Positions 14,380 through 14,410 of a DNA stretch of 14,410 bases are shown in pieces. The translations under genes were made by a program, and so were the position numbers. The notes beneath the pieces were generated by a model. The model saw only the letters and a program-made list of their open reading frames with translations. It was not told where the DNA came from and searched no databases. This DNA is from an uncultured cyanobacterium. GTDB lineage: Bacteria > Cyanobacteriota > Cyanobacteriia > Pseudanabaenales > Pseudanabaenaceae. The first letter of the stretch is position 1, and each line of letters opens with the position of its first letter. The stretch covers positions 1-14,410 of the forward strand of contig CAIJEA010000521.1 in the NCBI GenBank assembly GCA_903819605.1, given 5' to 3'.

Positions 14380-14410
14380 TCAAGCAGAGGTTTGTTTTCC
14401 CGCCTTCGGC
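14380..14410 (-). CDS. Possible last codons of a gene beyond the right edge
   Basis: On the minus strand one frame reads PKAGKQTSA and then TGA at 14380-14382, about 22 bp before the terminator hairpin. A gene end just before a terminator is a sensible arrangement, and such phosphatase-kinase pairs often have a third member such as a VWA protein. Nine codons are too few to identify anything; another frame is also open here, so this is only a suggestion. Confidence 0.2.
   Translation of the reverse strand, partial: PKAGKQTSA

Noticed and set aside
14380..14410. tRNA or rRNA end at the right edge
   Set aside because: The 31 bases show no acceptor-stem pairing, CCA or other diagnostic segment; a protein gene tail before a terminator is at least as likely.

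Overview
The window reads as a piece of a cyanobacterial chromosome, most likely a Pseudanabaena-like filamentous form (the genus is an inference). About thirty copies of the cyanobacterial octamer GCGATCGC are scattered through it. The proteins have a cyanobacterial look: a DnaK2-type DnaK next to GrpE, AccD with a zinc ribbon, a DAP-type MurE, and a kinase with pentapeptide repeats. No transposase, phage gene, tRNA, rRNA or CRISPR array was seen. The recurring non-coding element is a short GC-rich palindrome at gene ends.

Layout from left to right. Positions 1-2222 (minus) hold most of a multidomain sensor histidine kinase (REC-GAF-GAF-HisKA-HATPase) that runs off the left edge. After an AT-rich gap with a 14-bp perfect dyad come murE and purN (minus, in the order purN then murE), with a GC-rich palindrome over the purN stop codon. 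A divergent intergenic region with two perfect tandem hairpins separates purN from dusA (plus). A 371-bp gap with another GC-rich palindrome precedes nagA (plus). The 3' end of nagA overlaps that of the convergent accD (minus) by 77 bp. Next are dnaK and grpE (minus, grpE upstream), then a two-gene signalling module (minus): a PP2C-like phosphatase overlapping by 4 bp a membrane-anchored atypical Ser/Thr kinase with a pentapeptide-repeat tail. The right edge has a terminator hairpin and possibly the last codons of another minus-strand gene.

Most of the window is housekeeping: cell wall (murE), purines (purN), tRNA modification (dusA), amino-sugar recycling (nagA), fatty acid synthesis (accD) and chaperones (grpE, dnaK). 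The accessory interest lies in three places: the phosphatase/kinase pair, which resembles the YegK/YegI type of module but has a pentapeptide beta-helix predicted across the membrane; the gene-end palindromes, whose outer arms differ between copies yet stay self-complementary; and the unusual pairs of inverted repeats at promoters. No wholly new system can be proven from the sequence alone. The phosphatase-kinase module is the best candidate for an under-described one.
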